Source: an uncultured Clostridia bacterium (GTDB lineage: Bacteria > Bacillota > Clostridia > Christensenellales > Borkfalkiaceae). Taken from it: a stretch of DNA of 64,000 nucleotides. Of this stretch, positions 46,601-55,094 are shown in pieces. The position numbers and the translations under genes are program-made. The notes under the pieces were generated by a model. The model did not search any database. It was given only the letters and a program-made list of their open reading frames with translations, and was not told the origin of the DNA. Within the stretch, counting starts at the first letter, position 1. Every line of letters starts with the position of its first letter. The stretch lies in NCBI GenBank assembly GCA_944362555.1, contig CALVTL010000007.1, positions 1 through 64,000 of the forward strand. Direction: 5' to 3'.

Positions 46601-47863
46601 TGCCTTCGCCACGCCGTTCTCGCCGACGGTCACATCGTAATTCTGCAAGCCCGTGAGCTTGATCTTGGTGCCTGCGGGCGCCTGCGTTGTGACGCCGAAG
46701 CGGGTGAGCTTGACGTTGAGCGTGTATTCCACCGCCTCGGGCGTGTAGTCCATGAACTCCACTTCCACCTTGAGGTCTTTGGTGACTTCGCTCGCGGGAA
46801 CGGTGAAGGAGCCGTTGCCGATGGCGGAAGTTTTTTCGACATACTCCACGCCGTTGACCTTCACCGACTTGATGGCGTGCGTCTCGTCCGCATAGGTGAG
46901 GAAGGTGACCGAGTTGTTGGCGACCGCCTGATCGTAGCCGAAGCGCTCCATCACGTCGCCGCCCTCGTTCTTCACTTCGATGTCGATGTTGTAGGCTTTC
47001 AGCCCGTCGCTGTCGAAGTGGTACCAGCCGTTGAGGTTGCCCCACGCGCCGTCGTCGAGCTGCGAACCGAGCATCCACCACCAACGGTCGACGTCGCCGT
47101 CCGTGCCCGTATAGTTATACGACGTGATGGGCGCAAGGTTCATGCGCACGTCGCCCTCCCGGATGAGCTTCGCCGTGCCCTCGCCGCCGATCTTGTCGAT
47201 ATACCCCCACGGGATGAACAATTCCATGGTGTACTCCGTCGCGCGCTGCTGACCTTCGTCGATGAACTGACCGACCTGACCGTTGGTCTGCACGCCGAGC
47301 TGCGCCATGATGTCGTAGGTGGTGGCAAAGGTATCCCAGTTGCCGCCCCAGTTGTTCTTTTTGAACACCATGCTGCCGTCGGGGCCGAGGTCGATCTCGC
47401 AGACGTACTTGTCCTCGATGTCCTGCCCCTGCGGCATCGCAAGATAGAGCTCCGCGATACTGTTCTGGGTGCTCGAACGGTCGGGGTTGACGTAGAGCTG
47501 CTCGCCCTCCGCCGCCACATACTCGATGGCGACATACATCCCCTCCGTGCCGTAGTGCGTGGTCATGCCGATCTTTGCAGCCTTTTCGATCTCGGCTTTG
47601 GCGGCGTCGTAATCGAGGAATTCGTCCACCTTTTCCATCTTTACGGCGCGCAGCCACGTCTTTTCCGCATAGACCGATTCGTCGAGGACGCCGTCGATCT
47701 TGAACCCTTCGTCGGGATCTGCCATCTCGGGCTTGTAGTCCTCAAACGTATAATCGGGAACTTTCGTTTCATCCTCCGTGGGCTCTTTGTCGCACGCCGC
47801 TGCGCCGATCGCAGTGAACACGCAGGCAAGGCTCAAGGGGAGCACGATCCATTTACGTTTCAT
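43622..47863 (-). CDS. giant modular surface lipoprotein with CBM9-like domain and three lectin-like modules
   Basis: A 1,413-residue exported protein. The signal peptide ends in GAAAC (Cys about 24), a plausible lipobox. A CBM9/DOMON-like domain (about 50-295) begins GFKIDGVLDESVYAEKTWL. Three internal modules start near residues 463, 834 and 1208, spaced about 372 apart: each opens with an F-[DY]-F-x(5)-G type strand, has ~210 residues ending in a G-W-x-F/I segment (SQEGHWGVIV, TQTGVWAFGA, TQEGRWAISI), and the first two are followed by an InlB-B-like repeat (ITVTITPNTGYAIDELLVNG; ITVTVSTDIGYVIDKLLVNG). No catalytic site is evident. It is 17 nt downstream of GH43 and probably captures polysaccharide at the cell surface. 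The ATG follows GGGAGGG. Confidence 0.8.
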   Translation of the reverse strand: MKRKWIVLPLSLACVFTAIGAAACDKEPTEDETKVPDYTFEDYKPEMADPDEGFKIDGVLDESVYAEKTWLRAVKMEKVDEFLDYDAAKAEIEKAAKIGMTTHYGTEGMYVAIEYVAAEGEQLYVNPDRSSTQNSIAELYLAMPQGQDIEDKYVCEIDLGPDGSMVFKKNNWGGNWDTFATTYDIMAQLGVQTNGQVGQFIDEGQQRATEYTMELFIPWGYIDKIGGEGTAKLIREGDVRMNLAPITSYNYTGTDGDVDRWWWMLGSQLDDGAWGNLNGWYHFDSDGLKAYNIDIEVKNEGGDVMERFGYDQAVANNSVTFLTYADETHAIKSVKVNGVEYVEKTSAIGNGSFTVPASEVTKDLKVEVEFMDYTPEAVEYTLNVKLTRFGVTTQAPAGTKIKLTGLQNYDVTVGENGVAKANVLPGTYTATIESAEGETKYLDTRVLLRINAEETPVDVTFGNDAFTQALFGDWAGTTIDDSNAYGKNGYFTNTGNSVMAITNEAFMDSVFTLKMSKNTKGGNFAGIGLFFEKGDGANAIRLEMGIQNGKIDVQLGARDDGAIPHITPVGYEGDVWHWFNFDTDGSYTAAWNNGTSLAFTVVRDGATLYLFIAIDGDADSLKYFGKCTIPEEYASQEGHWGVIVADAPNATHYIALDDTAEGVAEWTEFSVKLPENVANGSVTADKTTAKLDETITVTITPNTGYAIDELLVNGQPAQLTDGKLVFSYDGVKEITVEVTFRVASIVDVELTVPAIARLGESVDMNGKVLIFKGSATSQEFTVANGKVDAELEKGVTYTVVPADFTGAVAAITVAVADDGTFTVDGKEATSLNFVYDAFAGNTVGNPTGGTTDDSKTNEEGTVSANGKFWTLMNEKTNASVFTVTVKLSDLADGSVYFGYLFSDNKGILAQLDVQRTDGAFTGLNLQWRMWSGDYIPDSNILNIGWGGAATTEFNEAFQGDGVDITIVRAADGKTFYMFLSAHGDDDLSLRTWKNIPDEYATQTGVWAFGADNSKAEAKYAVGLETDAQTVAATIEQAYLNVSVSKAEGEVNNHGEITASAEKILTTDGSITVTVSTDIGYVIDKLLVNGVDRAADLEGGKLSFTVADGKTITVVASFKEATTANIEATVTGNRFGNSDMNGLTIVFAGTSSGEFEVKEGKITGVVNVGEEYTVSVEEYPGFGSFKVTADATGKLTVTGGTDNTLAFTYDVFTQNLIGSNLNANEIDDSELTGNSGVVKNVSGNSFFPITNDTFGDSVFTVTFKLSQATVNNRHFIRYIFDDRCAIMPSVKLNGEGKLIVEWLADNNWDVNRLNTEWDTVVLDDAFKTAFESDTGVDLTMVRSGNDYYVFVAVHGDEDSLTFYRKFSPDAKYTTQEGRWAISIWDSKDGASVPYTLSDKAEDVAAWVAKVPTQE

Positions 47864-47880
47864 ACATTTCCCTCCCTATC

Positions 47881-49875
47881 TTATTTCGCAAGGACGCGGA
47901 TCTCGGAGATGCCGACTTCTTCCTGTCCTTCGGGCACCTCGACGGTGACGCGCACCTTCACGATGTCCGCAAGTTCGTAAAATTCTGCATACGCCGCCGC
48001 GCCGGGCGAAATGTAGAGGATCTCCCCCGACACCTCGGACGCGTTGTACCATGCCTCGGGCAGCGCGACGTTCTCCATGTAATACACCTTGCCCTTCGAA
48101 TCCTCCAGCTCGATGCGGGAGATGTTGAGGAAGGCAGACGTTTCGTACTTGGAGTCGTACACCATGACCGCGCGCACCGCCTTCGCCTCTTTGAGCGAAA
48201 CTTCAAACGTCGCCGTCTTGTTGATGAACGTCTCCTGGATGTAGGTGTCGTAGAAGTCGCCGCCGCTCTTGCACACGGAGAGCAGATCGTCGTTGAGCCA
48301 CGACAACGAGGAGCCTTCCTGCAGCGCCTTGTCGTCGTCGATGGTGATGGTCGCCTCGTCGGCTACGTTCTTATACGTTGCGTACTTCTCTGCCTTGGGC
48401 TGCGGGTTCGCCGTTGCGCCGTTGACGACGAGAACGTCCATCTCGTCCGCCGTGCCCTCGTCGATGGTCACGAATTTGACCTCGTCGATGTTGCCGTGGC
48501 GCGCGTCGCCCATGACGGAGTAGTCGTTGTGCGTATGATAGTAGATGAAGATCTGGTCGCCGATCGTCACAAAGGAGTGGTGACCCGTGCCCGAAACTTC
48601 CTCGCTGCCCTCAACGCCCGCGGAGAGCAGGATGCCGTTCTTTTCTTCGGGAAGTTTTTCAAAGGGACCGAACACACTGTCGCCCACCGCCTGGCAGACT
48701 TCATACCCGTTGTCCTTGTAGTCGCCGTGCGAATAGGTGAGGTAGTACTTTCCGTCGTGCTCGATGACCGCGACGCCCTCGTTGATGTTGTCGCCGGAGT
48801 CGTAGCAGTACTCGCCCTCGTCGTTCGGAAGAACGGTCGTGCCGAAGCCGCCTTCCTCAAAGTCCTCGATGTTCCAATACTTTGCGGCAAGCACATACTG
48901 CGCTTCATCCCAATCGGGCGTGAGCCAGTTGCCGCCGTTCTCGCCCGCCATGGGAACGCAGTAGACGACGTTGAGGTTGGTGTTGAACGTCCAGTAGAGG
49001 TACTTCTGCCCGTCCGTATCGATGAAGGGATGACAGTCGATGCCCGTGGGAAGCCCGGAAGCGTCCCATGCGTCCGTTCTGTTGATCTTGTAGACGAGGT
49101 TGGCGTACCATTCGGGGTTGAAGTACGCGTAGCGCATATACGACTGCGGGAACGCGAGCTTATAAACGGTGTTCTCCGCCGTCTTTACGGCAGGACGTCC
49201 GTCCGTGCCTTCGCCCATGATGCCGATCTCCTCATCGGTGAGCTCGGTATTGGGGGTGGTGTTGATGTCGTGCGCATAGCCGGACTCCTTCGCCTCGTCG
49301 CTCGTGAAGTCGACGAGCTCGTAGGGGCCCTCGACGTCCTTGCAGCGCGCGACATAGGTTGCCCAGACCGTTTTTCCGGGACGCACGCCCGGGCCGCTGA
49401 CGCTCGTCTGATTGTCGCGGGGCGACGCACTGAAGAAGAGGTAATACCAGTCGTCCTCGTCCGTCTCGGGATCGCCCTCGTCAAAGACGACTTCGGGCGC
49501 CCAGACGCCGCTGTCGACGGCGTTCGCCTCGGAGCTGCCTGCCTCGAATTGCAGCGCGGGTCCGACGGGTTCCATCTCCATCATGTCCTTGGAGCGGTAG
49601 ACCATGAGCCCGTTGGTCAGCGTCGACCACACATAATAGTAACCGTCGCGCTCGGTGTTGTCGAACACGAACGGGTCGGGTCCGGGACCCTTGTTCGAGT
49701 TCATGTAAAAGAGCTCGTGGTTAAAGCGCACCGTTCCGTCCGCATTGTACTCGTCTCCGGAATAGAAGTCGACGCGCGTACCTGCAGACGCATTTCCGCC
49801 CGCGCACGCCGAAAGCCCCATCGTGGCAGCCATCAGTACGGCGGACAGAGTGCACAGAATTTTGGTTTTTTTCAT
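47881..49875 (-). CDS. extracellular family 43 glycoside hydrolase lipoprotein with C-terminal beta-sandwich
   Basis: A 664-residue exported lipoprotein (lipobox GLSAC, Cys about 24). The GH43 propeller shows the base Asp in GPGPDPFVF (about residue 67), then SGVWAPEVVFDEG, IDCHPFIDTDGQKYLYW, and the acid Glu region DNINEGVAVIEHDGKYYLTYS. The C-terminal ~180 residues form a beta sandwich resembling F5/8-type carbohydrate-binding modules (TFEVSLKEAKAVRAVMVYDS, ISRIELEDSKGKVYYMEN). It should trim arabinose or xylose side chains outside the cell. The ATG follows GGAGGAGG. It is the first enzyme after the transporter genes. Subfamily is uncertain. Confidence 0.85.
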   Translation of the reverse strand: MKKTKILCTLSAVLMAATMGLSACAGGNASAGTRVDFYSGDEYNADGTVRFNHELFYMNSNKGPGPDPFVFDNTERDGYYYVWSTLTNGLMVYRSKDMMEMEPVGPALQFEAGSSEANAVDSGVWAPEVVFDEGDPETDEDDWYYLFFSASPRDNQTSVSGPGVRPGKTVWATYVARCKDVEGPYELVDFTSDEAKESGYAHDINTTPNTELTDEEIGIMGEGTDGRPAVKTAENTVYKLAFPQSYMRYAYFNPEWYANLVYKINRTDAWDASGLPTGIDCHPFIDTDGQKYLYWTFNTNLNVVYCVPMAGENGGNWLTPDWDEAQYVLAAKYWNIEDFEEGGFGTTVLPNDEGEYCYDSGDNINEGVAVIEHDGKYYLTYSHGDYKDNGYEVCQAVGDSVFGPFEKLPEEKNGILLSAGVEGSEEVSGTGHHSFVTIGDQIFIYYHTHNDYSVMGDARHGNIDEVKFVTIDEGTADEMDVLVVNGATANPQPKAEKYATYKNVADEATITIDDDKALQEGSSLSWLNDDLLSVCKSGGDFYDTYIQETFINKTATFEVSLKEAKAVRAVMVYDSKYETSAFLNISRIELEDSKGKVYYMENVALPEAWYNASEVSGEILYISPGAAAYAEFYELADIVKVRVTVEVPEGQEEVGISEIRVLAK

Positions 49876-49920
49876 GCAATTTCCTCCTCCATATCGGTTC
49901 TTTTATGTTTTGCCGCAGAC

Positions 49921-49940
49921 GCGGGAACGGGCTTTCCCGC
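49921..49940 (-). other. intercistronic hairpin after the permease genes
   Basis: GCGGGAA and TTCCCGC arms (49921-49927 and 49934-49940) lie between the second permease and GH43. No U-run. Confidence 0.5.
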
Positions 49941-49969
49941 GCCCGCAGCATACATCCTTTGCGCGGACG

Positions 49970-50914
49970 TCAGTCTTTGACGCCGCCCACTGCGATCCCC
50001 TCGATGAAATACTTCTGCAAGAACGCATAGATGACGATGAGCGGGATCATGCCCAGGATCGCCGCCGCGCAGTGCACCGTCTCCTGCCCTTCGCCGGGGA
50101 AGAGCGTCGTGACCTGCGAGAGGACGAGCTGTAAGGTGATGTAATCGGGGTCGCCCTGCAGATAGAGCAAGGGGCCGAGATAGTTGTTGTATCCGCCGAC
50201 AAAGCCGAAGATGAACTGCGCGATGAACGCCGGTCCCGCAAGCGGGAACACGATGACGAAGAATGCGCCCAGAGAGCCCAATCCGTCCATGCGCGCCGCC
50301 TCGATATAGGAGTCGGGGACGCCTTCATAGTACATTTTCAGGAAGAACACCGTTCCCATGCTGCCGAACATCCCGGGGATGATGAGGGGCAGCGTCGTGC
50401 CCGTCCAGCCGATCATCGAATAGAACGTATACGAGATGACGCCGAACGCGCCGAGCGGGATCATCGAGATGATGAACGCGATGCTGAACAGTTTCTCCTT
50501 GCCCGGGAACTTCATCTTGGTGTACGCATACGCCGAAAGTCCCGAGACGAGCAGCCCCACGACGAGGGGCAGAAGCGTGATCCACAGCGTGTTCCAGAAT
50601 CCCACCAGAAGGGAGGGTACGCCGAGATATTCGGCGTTGATGTCCTTCGTGAACACCGAGACGTACGAATCGAACGTCGGGTGCTTGGGGAGCCAGACGA
50701 ACTGCGTTGTGAACGAACTCTCCATCATCGACGTGAACGACGTCACGACGACGGTGTAGAGCGGGAAGAACAGCAGGAAGGTGTACAGAACGAGGATGGC
50801 GAAGACGACGATCCTCGAAACGGGCACCTTGCTCTTCTTCTTCATGGTGAGCGGTTTTTCCGCGGGGGTCTGTTCGGGCGCCTGTACGGGCGTTATGTTT
50901 TCAGTCCGTTCCAT
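49970..50914 (-). CDS. sugar ABC transporter permease, MalG/LplC type
   Basis: A 314-residue inner-membrane permease of the CUT1 carbohydrate family. Six hydrophobic segments are visible, starting with VPVSRIVVFAILVLYTFLLF (about residues 30-50), and the conserved cytoplasmic EAA loop reads YIEAARMDGLGSLGAFFVIVFPLAGP (about 200-226). The C-terminus GIAVGGVKD is typical of LplC/MalG. It starts 1 nt after the stop of the other permease. The ATPase subunit is not encoded here, as usual for clostridial CUT1 systems that share MsmX-like ATPases. Confidence 0.92.
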   Translation of the reverse strand: MERTENITPVQAPEQTPAEKPLTMKKKSKVPVSRIVVFAILVLYTFLLFFPLYTVVVTSFTSMMESSFTTQFVWLPKHPTFDSYVSVFTKDINAEYLGVPSLLVGFWNTLWITLLPLVVGLLVSGLSAYAYTKMKFPGKEKLFSIAFIISMIPLGAFGVISYTFYSMIGWTGTTLPLIIPGMFGSMGTVFFLKMYYEGVPDSYIEAARMDGLGSLGAFFVIVFPLAGPAFIAQFIFGFVGGYNNYLGPLLYLQGDPDYITLQLVLSQVTTLFPGEGQETVHCAAAILGMIPLIVIYAFLQKYFIEGIAVGGVKD

Positions 50915-50915
50915 G

Positions 50916-51935
50916 TTACCCCTCCATACTCTTTTCGCGGCGGCGGAACAGGATGATGGAGAGCGTCGCCGTGACTGCGAACAGCACCCAGCTTATGACC
51001 GATGCCGCCGAAACGACAGACGTTGTGAGCTGTTCGTTCTGGATGAACCAGTATACGAGGCGCATGAGCGTGAGCCCCATGCTCTCCTTTCCGCCGATGT
51101 AGCCTGTCCAGCCGTCGGGGATGATGAGGGCGGCGATATCGTAGGTGAGGAATCCCGCCGAAACACCCGAGAGCAGCAGGAAGAACGTGGTGGGCGCGAT
51201 GCCCGGAAGCGTGATGTACCAGAACCTCTGCCACGAGTTTGCGCCGTCCAGCGACGCCGCCTCGTACTGCGCCTTGTCCACGTTGGCGAGCGCCGCCTTG
51301 TACATGACGATGCCGTAGCCGGGCGCCTGCCACATGATGGCGACGATGATGCACCACGTCATGAAGCTCGGCTCTTCCAGCCAGCGGATCTGCGTGCCGA
51401 GGAGGGTGTTGAGAACGCCCGACGTTTCGGCGTTGAAGAACCACCGCCACATCAGGGACACCGCGACCGTCGAACAGATATAGGGCACGAAATAGAGGAT
51501 CTGAAAGATTTTTCTCCCCTTCGGCGCGGTGGCGAGCAGCACCGAGATGACGAGCGCGATGAGCAGCGTGACGAGCTGCGTGCTTGCCACCCAGATGGTG
51601 ATGCCGATCGCCTTGTAGAAGTAAGGCGCCATGTTGAGCCCGTACGTCGGGACGGAGTACCCGTCCGAAAATACCACTTTGAACCCTTCAAAGGAGTTCC
51701 AGGTGAAGTTTCCGAGCTGATACAGATCCACGTCGCAGAACAGGGCAATGAGGGAGATGATCAGAGGGAATCCGCTGAACACGACAAACCCGATGAGAGG
51801 GATGAGCGCAAGAACGAGCGCCAGGATCGCCTCTCCGGTCCATTTCCTTTTCTTCTTGGGCAGACGCACCTGCGAGTGCAGCTGCTCCGCCTCCGCGGCG
51901 GGTTCCGCCGCGGACAGGATCTTCTCGTCCGTCAT
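50916..51935 (-). CDS. sugar ABC transporter permease, MalF/LplB type
   Basis: A 339-residue CUT1 permease with an N-terminal cytoplasmic tail, first membrane segment GEAILALVLALIPLIGFVVF, and the EAA loop YEAASLDGANSWQRFWYITLPGIAP (about residues 225-249). It forms the membrane channel with the next gene. It starts 3 nt after the binding-protein stop, with AAGGGG upstream. Substrate is likely an oligosaccharide from the polymer attacked by the surrounding enzymes. Confidence 0.92.
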   Translation of the reverse strand: MTDEKILSAAEPAAEAEQLHSQVRLPKKKRKWTGEAILALVLALIPLIGFVVFSGFPLIISLIALFCDVDLYQLGNFTWNSFEGFKVVFSDGYSVPTYGLNMAPYFYKAIGITIWVASTQLVTLLIALVISVLLATAPKGRKIFQILYFVPYICSTVAVSLMWRWFFNAETSGVLNTLLGTQIRWLEEPSFMTWCIIVAIMWQAPGYGIVMYKAALANVDKAQYEAASLDGANSWQRFWYITLPGIAPTTFFLLLSGVSAGFLTYDIAALIIPDGWTGYIGGKESMGLTLMRLVYWFIQNEQLTTSVVSAASVISWVLFAVTATLSIILFRRREKSMEG

Positions 51936-51938
51936 GGC

Positions 51939-53801
51939 TTATTTCCCCTTGATGCGGATCTGCATGGGCTGGAGCGCAGAATTTGCGGTATCCGTCTTGA
52001 TTTCAAGGAAATAATCGAGCGTCATATCGCCCCTGCGGACGGCGCCGTTGAGATCGCCCGACCAACCGGTGATCCAGGTGTTGACGTTGAAGTACGACCA
52101 GTCGCCGATGTAGCAGTCCTGCATGGCGAAGCCGACCGCCCAGGTGTTGCCCGCCTTGCGCTCTGCGGCATTGTTGAACTCCTCGCTCATCGCGACGTTC
52201 GACTGGTTGGGAACGCAGGTGTTGCCCTTTGCGAGGATGGTCTGCCCCTCGGGGCCCGCCGCCCAGTTGATGAACTTGAACGCGGCGTCCTTGCTCTCCT
52301 GGTCGATGTTGTCGGGAATGGCAAGCGCGCTCGAATCGTTCGTGAGGGAGGTGATCGCCTCGCCCTGGCAAAGCACTTCTTCGCCGTCGGAATTGGTGAC
52401 GGTCTTTCTTTCGCCCTTGTAATTTTCGCCGTCGATGACGGTGAGATATTCCTGCCCGTTTACGGTGCGCGTCGTCTCGCCGTCAAATTCGCGGTACTGG
52501 GGCGCGGGCGCCACGTCGAAGTTGTTGGCAACGGCAGTGCCCTTGAAGAGGTTGATGTCGCCCGACGTCTCGATGAGCATGGGGCTCTCACCCGACGTGA
52601 ACTCCTTGGTGCGGTTCTCCGTCGTGGGCTTTGCAACGCCGTAGCCCTTCTTGCTGCCGTCCGCCGTCGCATTCTTGTCGGTGGGGATGCCGAGGCGGTT
52701 GTATTCGAGGAAGGCGTCGTACATGGAGGGAAGCTCGTAGACGTCTTTCTCCACCTTCGCAAGCTCTGCGCTGTTGGCGTGCAGGAACTTCATATCCTCA
52801 TAGTCGAGCACTTCGCCCTCCGAATAGGAGGTGCCGTTGACGGTGATGTCGTTGAGGGCGAGATAGTTCGTGTCCTTGTCGCCGATGGCGAACTTATAGG
52901 AATTGGACGCCTCGTCCCAGCCGATGCAGTCGCCGCCGACCGACCAGCCGAAGCTGAACCACCACTCGGACATGAAGCCGTAGCCGTTGCCCGCGAACTT
53001 CTGATAGGAACGCGCCAGACAGCGCAGCTCCTCCCAGCTCAACGGAACGCGGTCGTTGAACACCTTGTAGACTTCCTCGCCGAGGTCGTTCTTGGAGAGC
53101 TTCGCGCCCTCGAAGGGAGCGCCGTAATCCTTGGAATATTCCGCATATCCGTGCGGCATGAGCTTTGCATAGCTGCCCGTTGCGCACTGCTCTTCGGCAA
53201 CGGAGACGAGGTTGATGCCCATGTCGGTGAAGATCTTGGTGTTGTAGAACAACAGGTGCACGCTGGTGTTGAAGGGCATGGCGAGCAGGTCTGCACCCTC
53301 TCCCGCGAGATACTTGTTGCCGATCGCGGGGTCTTTTTCGATGTCGAAGCGCCAGCAGTTGAGAAGGCTCTCGGGGATCTGATCCCAATCCATCGCGTCC
53401 TTCGCCTCATCCGTGAGATAGCTCTCGAGGTTGACGAACACGCCCTCGCCGTTTCTGCCTTCCTCCATGGCGAGCCCCTTGAACTGCTCGTTGGTCACCA
53501 TGATGACGTCGTAGCGGCTGCTCTTGCTCGTCAGGATGGACTTGAGGTTGCCGACCGCGCCCGTGTTGGGCACCATCTCGACATAGACGTTGTCCGTCTT
53601 GCCCTGCGTGTCGTTGTACGTCTTGACGAGCTCGCTGTAAGCGTCCTTGGAATACTCGTTCACATAGGTCGAATAGAACGAGATCGCCGTCCCCGTAAAT
53701 CCTTCGGGGACCTCGGGGCCCTTGTCGCACGCGGCAAACGCCGCCGTGCTCGCCAGAATGATCCCCGCAGAGACCGTTGCCAGAATTCTTTCCTTCTTCA
53801 T
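51939..53801 (-). CDS. extracellular sugar-binding lipoprotein of the ABC transporter
   Basis: A 620-residue family 1 solute-binding protein anchored as a lipoprotein (signal peptide ILATVSAGIILASTAAFAAC, lipobox FAAC). The early segment ISFYSTYVNEYSKDAYSELVKTYNDTQGK and the C-terminal SSALAIPDNIDQESKDAAFKFINWAAGPEGQ, cited in part, are typical of these proteins. It is longer than the usual 420-550 residues, as for LplA-like clostridial members. Two ATGs follow GGAGG; I use 53801, spaced 7 nt, over 53804. It is the first gene of the transporter operon and sits just downstream of the AraC regulator. Confidence 0.9.
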   Translation of the reverse strand: MKKERILATVSAGIILASTAAFAACDKGPEVPEGFTGTAISFYSTYVNEYSKDAYSELVKTYNDTQGKTDNVYVEMVPNTGAVGNLKSILTSKSSRYDVIMVTNEQFKGLAMEEGRNGEGVFVNLESYLTDEAKDAMDWDQIPESLLNCWRFDIEKDPAIGNKYLAGEGADLLAMPFNTSVHLLFYNTKIFTDMGINLVSVAEEQCATGSYAKLMPHGYAEYSKDYGAPFEGAKLSKNDLGEEVYKVFNDRVPLSWEELRCLARSYQKFAGNGYGFMSEWWFSFGWSVGGDCIGWDEASNSYKFAIGDKDTNYLALNDITVNGTSYSEGEVLDYEDMKFLHANSAELAKVEKDVYELPSMYDAFLEYNRLGIPTDKNATADGSKKGYGVAKPTTENRTKEFTSGESPMLIETSGDINLFKGTAVANNFDVAPAPQYREFDGETTRTVNGQEYLTVIDGENYKGERKTVTNSDGEEVLCQGEAITSLTNDSSALAIPDNIDQESKDAAFKFINWAAGPEGQTILAKGNTCVPNQSNVAMSEEFNNAAERKAGNTWAVGFAMQDCYIGDWSYFNVNTWITGWSGDLNGAVRRGDMTLDYFLEIKTDTANSALQPMQIRIKGK

Positions 53802-53843
53802 CATTTTACCTCCATACAAATTTTCCCTTTTCTTTTATATCAT

Positions 53844-53858
53844 CGGCGGAGACCGCCG
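53844..53858. promoter_or_regulatory. palindrome in the leader of the binding-protein gene
   Basis: CGGCGG-AGA-CCGCCG lies between the AraC stop and the binding-protein start, just upstream of a TATAAA on the minus strand. On the plus strand it is followed by TTGTTTTT and could act as a terminator. Either an operator in a weak promoter spacer or a hairpin. Confidence 0.4.
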
Positions 53859-53877
53859 TTGTTTTTCCTTTGCAGCG

Positions 53878-54786
53878 CTATCTGTAATCGATGTTCCTCT
53901 CTTTGAGCCAGGCGAACGGGTCGTCGTCCGCACAGGCGCGGCGGTAATCGCTCGCGCTCACGCCCTTGATCTTTTTGAATACCCGCGCGAAGTACTTGGG
54001 ATCGTTGTACCCCACCTCGGCGGCGACTTCTTCGATGCTCATCGCGCCGCTCTTCTGGAAGATCTCGCACGCGGACGCGATGCGGAAGCGGTTGAGATAT
54101 TCGGTGAGCGGCATCCCCAGAAAATCGGAGAAGAGATGTTTTAAGTAATCGGGGGAGACGCACGCGTCCACGGCGACGGTGTCGACGCTGAGTTCGCGGC
54201 GGTAGTTGTTGTTGATGTAGATGAGCACGTTGCGCAGCCTTGCGTACTTTTTGGAGCCCGACTCCTCGTTGGCGTTGAGGCTGCGGCGCATATCGTCGAT
54301 GAGGTAGCTCAACAGAATGAGGAAGTACCCCGAACAGCGCAGGTTCTGCACGTCGCTCACGTCGTAGGCGTCGATGAGGTCGCCGAGCAGGGAGCGCATC
54401 CGGTCGAAGTGGCGGATGCGGATGAAGGGCGTGTCCGCATCGTACCCGCAGGCGGAGAACAGATCGTCCACGTTCTCCCCCGTGAAGTCGATCCAGTCGT
54501 ACCCCCACGGGCGGGCGCTGTCGGGGTAGTATTCGTATTTCTGCCCTGCAAACAGCAGAAAAGAGTCCCCCTTTTGCAGGACGACCTCCCGCCGTTCGCC
54601 TCCGCACTCGTAGATGAGCGTCCCCTTTCCTCCGATGATGAAGTGCAGGGAATGATACTCTCTCGTGCGGCGCTCCGCCTTCTTTTCGGGGCTGCACCAT
54701 TCCTCGCAGCAGCGCAGCACACAGATCCTGTGCCTGCCGTACTTGAACAGTGCTTTTCCGTTGATGTCGACTTCCAGATAGCTCAT
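53878..54786 (-). CDS. AraC-family transcriptional regulator
   Basis: A 302-residue regulator. The N-terminal cupin-like domain senses a sugar (YHSLHFIIGGKGTLIYECGG, WIDFTGENVD). The C-terminal double helix-turn-helix is at about residues 195-295: ELSVDTVAVDACVSPDYLKHLFSDFLGMPL and MSIEEVAAEVGYNDPKYFARVFKKIKG, quoted in part. It most likely activates the transporter and enzyme genes just downstream. ATG at 54786 has no good Shine-Dalgarno sequence; an in-frame TTG sits 9 nt upstream. Its own leader holds two palindromes that may be autoregulatory sites. Confidence 0.9.
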   Translation of the reverse strand: MSYLEVDINGKALFKYGRHRICVLRCCEEWCSPEKKAERRTREYHSLHFIIGGKGTLIYECGGERREVVLQKGDSFLLFAGQKYEYYPDSARPWGYDWIDFTGENVDDLFSACGYDADTPFIRIRHFDRMRSLLGDLIDAYDVSDVQNLRCSGYFLILLSYLIDDMRRSLNANEESGSKKYARLRNVLIYINNNYRRELSVDTVAVDACVSPDYLKHLFSDFLGMPLTEYLNRFRIASACEIFQKSGAMSIEEVAAEVGYNDPKYFARVFKKIKGVSASDYRRACADDDPFAWLKERNIDYR

Positions 54787-54806
54787 TCTTACCAATTAAT
54801 ATTGTT

Positions 54807-54844
54807 TGTACGTTACGGAAGTAACATACAGGGGGTACCCCCTG
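54807..54844. promoter_or_regulatory. two adjacent palindromes in the AraC leader
   Basis: TGTAcGTTAC-GGAA-GTAACaTACA (54807-54830) is a 24-bp inverted repeat, followed by CAGGGGGTACCCCCTG (54829-54844), a perfect 16-bp palindrome. Both lie between the promoter and the start codon. Confidence 0.6.
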
Positions 54845-54894
54845 CCCGCGCGCAAACCGCTCTCCCTCGGATTTGCCTCGCCTTGTGTAGTTTC

Positions 54895-54922
54895 ATTATA
54901 TCGATGGTGTCCGCCCCGTCAA
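54895..54922 (-). promoter_or_regulatory. sigma-A promoter of the AraC gene
   Basis: Minus-strand TTGACG (54917-54922), a 16-nt spacer and TATAAT (54895-54900), about 110 nt upstream of the start. Confidence 0.8.
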
Positions 54923-55094
54923 TAGTTTCCTTTCAAAAAGACACAATAGTCCACCAGACCCCACCGAATTCTCCGCCATTCGCATTTAATTTTTACCATA
55001 AAACGGCACTGCGCGGTGAATTGTCCGAACGCAAAAAGGGCGCTTTTTTGCCCCGTTTTTGCCCTCGCGCGACATGGATCTCCCCTGTCTCCCT

